Assembly: GCA_031408575.1 (NCBI GenBank)
Contig: JANNWS010000169.1
Coordinates: forward strand, 1-25,226
Length of the DNA stretch: 25,226 nucleotides
Direction: 5' to 3'
From: Aliitabrizicola sp031408575
GTDB lineage: Bacteria > Pseudomonadota > Alphaproteobacteria > Rhodobacterales > Rhodobacteraceae
In this document: positions 21,253 to 25,226 of the stretch, piece after piece
Layout: every line of letters starts with the position of its first letter
Position numbering within the stretch: the stretch's first letter is position 1
Notes under the pieces: model-generated
Seen by the model: only the letters and a program-made list of their open reading frames with translations
What the model was told of the DNA's origin: nothing
Database searches by the model: none
Position numbers and translations under genes: made by a program

Positions 21253-22611
21253 GTGGCCTTCGACTTTGACCTTTTCGTCATTGGTGGCGGATCGGGCGGC
21301 GTGCGCGCGGCCCGGATCGCGGCATCCGAGGGCGGGGCAAAAGTGGCCCTGGCCGAGGAAGATCGAATGGGCGGCACCTGCGTGATCCGGGGCTGCGTGC
21401 CGAAAAAGATCATGGTCTTTGCCTCGACCTATCCCGATCTGATCCGCGATGCGGCCGCTTATGGCTGGCAGGCCACGGTGGGGACCTTCGACTGGACACG
21501 GTTTCGCGGCCATCTGGAAGCGGAACAGGCCCGGCTTGTGGCGGCGTATAGCAGTACTCTGACCAAGGCGGGGGTGCAGATTTTCGATGCCCGCGCGGTG
21601 CTGGAGGATGCCCATACGGTGCGGCTGGCGTCGGGGCAGGTGTTCACCGCCAGGCATATCCTGATTGCGACCGGCGGGCGGCCCTTTGTGCCGGAGTTTC
21701 CGGGGTCGGACATGATCATCACCTCGAACGAGGTGTTCGGGATGGCGGCGATGCCCAGGCGCATTCTTGTGGTGGGCGGCGGATATATCGCATCGGAATT
21801 CGCCTGCATCCTGCATGGGCTGGGGGCTGCGGTGACGCAGCTTTACCGGGGCGCGCAGATCTTGCGCGGCTTTGACGATGAGGCGCGCGGGCATGTGGCG
21901 ATGGCGATGCAGGACCGGGGCATCGACATCCGCTGCGGCGTATCGGTGATGCGGCTGGAGCGGACGGCGACCGGCATTCTTGCCGTGACTACCGACGGGC
22001 ATGAGCGCGAGGTTGATTGCGTGATGTATGCGACTGGGCGGGTTCCCAACAGCGGCGGCATGGGGCTTGAGGGGCTGGGCGTGGGCATCGGGCGGCGCGG
22101 TCAGATCGAGGTGGACGCGTATAGCCAGACCGCCGTGCCGTCGATTTTCGCGGTGGGCGATGTGACCGACCGGATCAACCTGACGCCGGTCGCGATCCGC
22201 GAAGGCCATGCCTTTGCCGATACGGTGTTCAAGGGCGTGCCGACCAAGGCGGACCATGACCTTGTGCCATCGGCAGTCTTTACCCAGCCCGAACTGGGGT
22301 CGGTCGGCCTGAGCGAAGAAGCCGCGCGCGAGCAGGAGCCGATCGAGGTCTATGCAACCGCGTTCCGCCCGATGCAGACCGCCTTTGCCGGGCGCAGCGA
22401 CCGGGTGTTGATGAAGCTGATCGTGTCGCAGGCAACGCGGCGCGTTCTGGGCTGCCATATCGTCGCACCGCAGGCGGGCGAGATGATCCAGCTTGCCGCC
22501 GTGGCGATCCGCATGGGGGCCACGAAAGAGGATTTCGACCGGACTGTGGCGGTGCATCCGTCCATGGCGGAAGAGCTGGTAACTTTGCGGACGGCGGTTA
22601 GGACAACTTGA
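21253..22611 (+). CDS. gor: Glutathione-disulfide reductase
   Basis: This FAD enzyme reduces oxidised glutathione with NADPH. The 452-residue protein shows the FAD-binding GGGSGG (11-16), the redox-active pair Cys43/Cys48 in GTCVIRGCVP, the second dinucleotide fold GGGYIASE (175-182), ATGGRP (139-144) and the C-terminal catalytic VHPSMAEEL. Arg199 and Arg205 stand where glutathione reductases place the two arginines that select NADPH over NADH, which separates it from dihydrolipoamide dehydrogenase. The start is GTG 21253, five bases after rpiA, supported by the normal length from start to the GxGxxG motif. Confidence 0.96.
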   Translation: MAFDFDLFVIGGGSGGVRAARIAASEGGAKVALAEEDRMGGTCVIRGCVPKKIMVFASTYPDLIRDAAAYGWQATVGTFDWTRFRGHLEAEQARLVAAYSSTLTKAGVQIFDARAVLEDAHTVRLASGQVFTARHILIATGGRPFVPEFPGSDMIITSNEVFGMAAMPRRILVVGGGYIASEFACILHGLGAAVTQLYRGAQILRGFDDEARGHVAMAMQDRGIDIRCGVSVMRLERTATGILAVTTDGHEREVDCVMYATGRVPNSGGMGLEGLGVGIGRRGQIEVDAYSQTAVPSIFAVGDVTDRINLTPVAIREGHAFADTVFKGVPTKADHDLVPSAVFTQPELGSVGLSEEAAREQEPIEVYATAFRPMQTAFAGRSDRVLMKLIVSQATRRVLGCHIVAPQAGEMIQLAAVAIRMGATKEDFDRTVAVHPSMAEELVTLRTAVRTT

Positions 22612-22666
22612 TTTTCGGCTGCGAATGACCAGTTAGCGATGAACGGAATAGAAGAGGTAGGACGGA

Positions 22667-23872
22667 ATGGCTGGAAGCGGGGGACCCTGGGGCGGTGGCG
22701 GTGGCCAAGGGGGCGACAATCGCGGCGACGACAAACGTGGCGATGACAAGCGCGGCGGGCGCAAGCCCGGCGGCGATGGCCCGCAAATTCCCGAAATCGA
22801 AGAGATCGTGAAGAAAGGCCAAGAGCAGTTGCGCGTCCTGATGGGCGGCCGCGCACGAAACCCCAACGGCGGTGGTGGCGGCGGCGGCAGTGGTGGCGGG
22901 TTCGGCACCGGGCCGATCTTTACACGGCAGGGGTTGGCGCTGGGCGCTCTGGCAGCCGTCGGCCTTTGGGGCTTCATGTCATTCTATACCGTACGGCCTG
23001 AAGAACGGTCGGTCGAATTGTTCCTTGGAGAGTTTTCGGCGGTCGGAAACCCCGGTCTGAACTTTGCGCCCTGGCCCATCGTCACGGCAGAAATCGTTCA
23101 GGTCACCGGCGAGCGGCAGACCGACGTCGGCACTGGAAGCGCTGGCGAAATGGATACAGGTCTGATGCTGACCCGCGACCAGAACATTGTGGATATCGAG
23201 TTTCAGGTGGTGTGGAACATTACCGATCCGGCGAAATTCCTGTTCAATCTGGCCGACCCGACCGACACGATCAAGGCGGTCAGCGAAAGTGCCATGCGCG
23301 ACATCATCGCGCGGTCGGAACTGGCACCGATCCTGAACCGTGACCGGGGTGTGATTGCCAGCGACCTGCGGGCTGCGGTGCAAGGCACGATGGACAGCTA
23401 CAATGCCGGCGTCAGCGTCGTTCGTATCAACTTCGACAAAGCCGATCCACCACCGGAAGTGATCGACAGCTTCCGCTCCGTTCAGGCTGCCCAGCAAGAA
23501 CGCGACCGTCTTGAGAAAGAAGCCGATGCCTATGCAAACCGCGTGACTGCAGCCGCAAGGGGGGAGTCGGCGCGGTTGATGGAGGAATCCGAGGCCTACC
23601 GCGCGCAGGTGGTGAACAACGCCAGCGGTGAAGCCAGCCGGTTCCTGTCGGTTTATGAGGAATATGTGAAGGCGCCCGAAGTGACGCGGCGGCGGATGTA
23701 CCTGGAAACCATGGAACGGGTGTTCGGCGACATGAACAAGGTCATTCTGGATGGCGTGTCTGGGGGTGCTGCGGGGCAAGGTGTTGTGCCGTTCCTGCCG
23801 CTGAATGAACTGGGACGGATGCAGCAAGGCCCTGCTGCCGCAGCGAATACGGCCACCGGAGGGACGAACTGA
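22667..23872 (+). CDS. hflK: FtsH protease modulator HflK
   Basis: HflK is a membrane SPFH/band-7 protein that with HflC forms a cage around the FtsH protease. The 401-residue protein has a glycine-rich, charged N-terminal region (1 to about 85) with a short internal repeat (RGDDKRGDDKRGG), a single membrane segment at about 90-108 (LALGALAAVGLWGFMSFYTV), the band-7 domain from RPEERSVELFLGEF onward, and a charged coiled-coil region with FRSVQAAQQERDRLEKEADA. The ATG at 22667 is preceded by GAGG/GGA. It is 55 bp after gor and its stop overlaps the hflC start as TGATG. Confidence 0.95.
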   Translation: MAGSGGPWGGGGGQGGDNRGDDKRGDDKRGGRKPGGDGPQIPEIEEIVKKGQEQLRVLMGGRARNPNGGGGGGGSGGGFGTGPIFTRQGLALGALAAVGLWGFMSFYTVRPEERSVELFLGEFSAVGNPGLNFAPWPIVTAEIVQVTGERQTDVGTGSAGEMDTGLMLTRDQNIVDIEFQVVWNITDPAKFLFNLADPTDTIKAVSESAMRDIIARSELAPILNRDRGVIASDLRAAVQGTMDSYNAGVSVVRINFDKADPPPEVIDSFRSVQAAQQERDRLEKEADAYANRVTAAARGESARLMEESEAYRAQVVNNASGEASRFLSVYEEYVKAPEVTRRRMYLETMERVFGDMNKVILDGVSGGAAGQGVVPFLPLNELGRMQQGPAAAANTATGGTN

Positions 23873-24882
23873 TGAAAGTTGCTGCTGTAATCGTGCCGGG
23901 ACTGGTTGTGGCCGGTGTGCTTGCTTTGTCGTCGGTCTTCATCGTGGATGAGCGCGAAAAGGCGTTGGTTCTGCAATTCGGTCAGGTCAAGGCGGTAAAG
24001 GAAGATCCCGGTCTGGGCTTCAAGATACCTCTGATCCAAGAGGTGGTGCGCTATGACGGGCGCATCCTTGGGCTGCCGACGCAGCCTTTGGAAGTGACCC
24101 CTCTGGATGACCGCCGTCTGGTGGTGGACGCCTTTGCACGGTGGCAAATCGTCGATCTGGTTCAATTCCGTGAATCGGTCGGCGTCGAGGGCGTGCGCGC
24201 GGCGGAAACCCGGCTGGAGCGGATCGTGAACGCCGCGATCCGCGAAGTGCTGGGTTCCGTGCCGTCCCAGGCGGTGTTGTCCGAAGACCGCACTGGTCTG
24301 ATGAACCGCATCCGCGATCTGGCGCGTCGCGAGGCGGCGTCGCTGGGGGTGGACGTGGTTGACGTGCGGCTGACGCGCACCGATCTGCCCGAGCAGAACC
24401 TGGCTGCAACCTTTGCCCGGATGCGGGCCGAGCGGGAACGCGAGGCGACCGATGAGATTGCACGCGGTGGCGAAGCTGCGTCACGGGTCCGGGCAAGCGC
24501 GGACCGGACGGTGGTCGAGTTGACCTCGGACGCACGGCGTCAGGCCGAGGTTGTCCGCGGCGAGGCTGATGCCGAACGCAACGCGATCTATGCCGTGGCG
24601 TTCGGGAGAGATCCCGAGTTCTTTGCCTTCACCCGGTCGCTCACGTCGTATGAGCGGGCGCTGAAGGGCACGAATTCGTCGATCGTGATGCAGCCGGACT
24701 CGGTGTTCTTCGAATATCTGCGCGGCTATGGCGAACCGGGGGCAGGCATCACGCCGACCGATGCGCCGCTTGCCCCGTCGGCTGATGCATCGGGTGCTGG
24801 TGGGGCGCAAGCTGCGCCAGTGGTTGCGCCTTCCGATGCGGCCCCCGCGACCGATCCTGCGATAGTTCCCGCTACGGAATGA
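23872..24882 (+). CDS. hflC: FtsH protease modulator HflC
   Basis: HflC partners HflK in the FtsH regulatory complex of the inner membrane. The 336-residue protein has an N-terminal membrane anchor (about 4-24), the band-7 domain starting FIVDEREKALVLQFGQV, the family motif DARRQAEVVRGEADAERN in the coiled-coil part, and an Ala/Pro-rich tail of about 50 residues after the conserved SVFFEYLRGY, longer than in E. coli. Its ATG overlaps the hflK stop by one base and its stop overlaps the next gene's ATG, so the three are coupled. Confidence 0.96.
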   Translation: MKVAAVIVPGLVVAGVLALSSVFIVDEREKALVLQFGQVKAVKEDPGLGFKIPLIQEVVRYDGRILGLPTQPLEVTPLDDRRLVVDAFARWQIVDLVQFRESVGVEGVRAAETRLERIVNAAIREVLGSVPSQAVLSEDRTGLMNRIRDLARREAASLGVDVVDVRLTRTDLPEQNLAATFARMRAEREREATDEIARGGEAASRVRASADRTVVELTSDARRQAEVVRGEADAERNAIYAVAFGRDPEFFAFTRSLTSYERALKGTNSSIVMQPDSVFFEYLRGYGEPGAGITPTDAPLAPSADASGAGGAQAAPVVAPSDAAPATDPAIVPATE

Positions 24883-25076
24883 TCGCGGCGGTGCTTCTGG
24901 CCGTTGGGCTGGTGCTTGTGGTGGAGGGGCTGGCGTTTGCGCTGGCCCCTTCGCGCATGGAGGAGCTACTGGCGTTCTTTGCCGCGATATCGCCCGAACG
25001 GCGGCGTATGCTGGGGCTTGCGGCGCTGGCGCTGGGGGTGATTCTGGTCGGGCTTGCGCGTCGGCTTGGCGCCTGA
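24879..25076 (+). CDS. DUF2065 small membrane protein
   Basis: This 65-residue protein consists of two hydrophobic helices (about 2-22 and 44-61) around a short loop with PERRRMLG, the pattern of DUF2065. Members commonly follow hflC in proteobacteria, and their function is not established. Its ATG overlaps the hflC stop as ATGA. Context suggests a role with the HflKC-FtsH complex, which is inference. Confidence 0.88.
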   Translation: MIAAVLLAVGLVLVVEGLAFALAPSRMEELLAFFAAISPERRRMLGLAALALGVILVGLARRLGA

Positions 25077-25167
25077 GACACTCTTACGGCGCGCTCACAC
25101 TGAAGTGAGCCGGCGCGACTGGGTTTGCATTGCAGTGTTGCATTTGTAGCTGTGTAAGACGCTCATA

Positions 25168-25184
25168 CCCGATACTTCATCGGG
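25168..25184 (+). repeat. Hairpin in the leader of the last gene
   Basis: CCCGAT (25168-25173) pairs perfectly with ATCGGG (25179-25184) around five bases, followed by CCTGCTTTAAAG and then the ribosome-binding site at 25203-25207. It could end the hfl transcript or structure the leader of the next gene. Confidence 0.5.
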
Positions 25185-25213
25185 CCTGCTTTAAAGTCGA
25201 AAAGGAGTTCGGA

Positions 25214-25226
25214 GTGCAGTCCAACG
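25214..25226 (+). CDS. Start of a further gene, possibly DegP-type serine protease (cut by window edge)
   Basis: AAAGGAG at 25201-25207 followed six bases later by GTG at 25214 is a good translation start, and the frame is open for the 13 bases left. Four residues cannot identify a protein. A Do/DegP-family periplasmic protease is suggested only because such genes often follow hflK-hflC-DUF2065 in Rhodobacteraceae. An ATG beyond the edge could be the true start. Confidence 0.35.

Noticed and set aside
21013..22557. 514-codon minus-strand open frame opposite rpiA and gor
   Set aside because: It spans two well-identified genes on the other strand and has no recognisable domain.
22700..22770. 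Tandem repeat array in the start of hflK
   Set aside because: Only a short duplication encoding RGDDK twice within a normal Gly-rich, charged N-terminus; not a CRISPR or mobile repeat.

Overview
The window is GC-rich, densely packed chromosomal DNA that reads as an alphaproteobacterium of the Rhodobacteraceae (Rhodobacter/Roseobacter type). This is inferred from family recognition and gene order: secG-pyrG divergent from purA, a DUF2842 gene beside purA, the run gst / rpiA-gor / hflK-hflC-DUF2065 with a probable degP start after it, and a long acidic protein whose ends I associate with Rhodobacterales. Most of the sequence is core metabolism and housekeeping. I see no insertion sequence, prophage, CRISPR array, rRNA or tRNA.

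Layout. (1) 1-5600, minus strand: a polar amino acid type ABC importer (ATPase, periplasmic binding protein, two permeases), then a glutamine synthetase family ligase and a class I glutamine amidotransferase that runs off the left edge. Together they look like uptake of a nitrogenous solute followed by gamma-glutamyl ligation and glutamine-derived nitrogen handling. The ligase and the amidotransferase each have a TTTGATCAAA palindrome upstream, and a strong hairpin sits between the binding protein and permease genes. (2) 5703-8690, minus strand: ppk2, rlmJ, and a translationally coupled pair encoding a TerB-like protein and a PhnD-like protein without a signal peptide. (3) 8691-9625: a 440-bp stretch without a convincing gene, a small exported HdeA-like protein, and a strong terminator. 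(4) 9626-13593: pyrG and secG (minus) diverging from purA and a DUF2842 membrane protein (plus), i.e. nucleotide synthesis plus protein export. (5) 13621-15879, minus strand: a 752-residue acidic protein of unknown function. (6) 16022-20107: thiamine diphosphokinase (plus) converging with a GFA-domain/EamA-transporter fusion, sdaA and a glutathione S-transferase (all minus). (7) 20459-25226, plus strand: rpiA-gor, then hflK-hflC-DUF2065, then a well-formed ribosome-binding site and GTG at the right edge that is probably the start of a DegP-type protease.

The least explained items are the 752-residue protein, the single-frame GFA-EamA fusion, the TerB/PhnD-like pair, and several intercistronic hairpins placed on or beside start sites (before permease 1, rlmJ, the ABC ATPase and the probable degP). 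No clearly new multi-gene system is visible. The 752-residue protein is the best candidate for undescribed biology.
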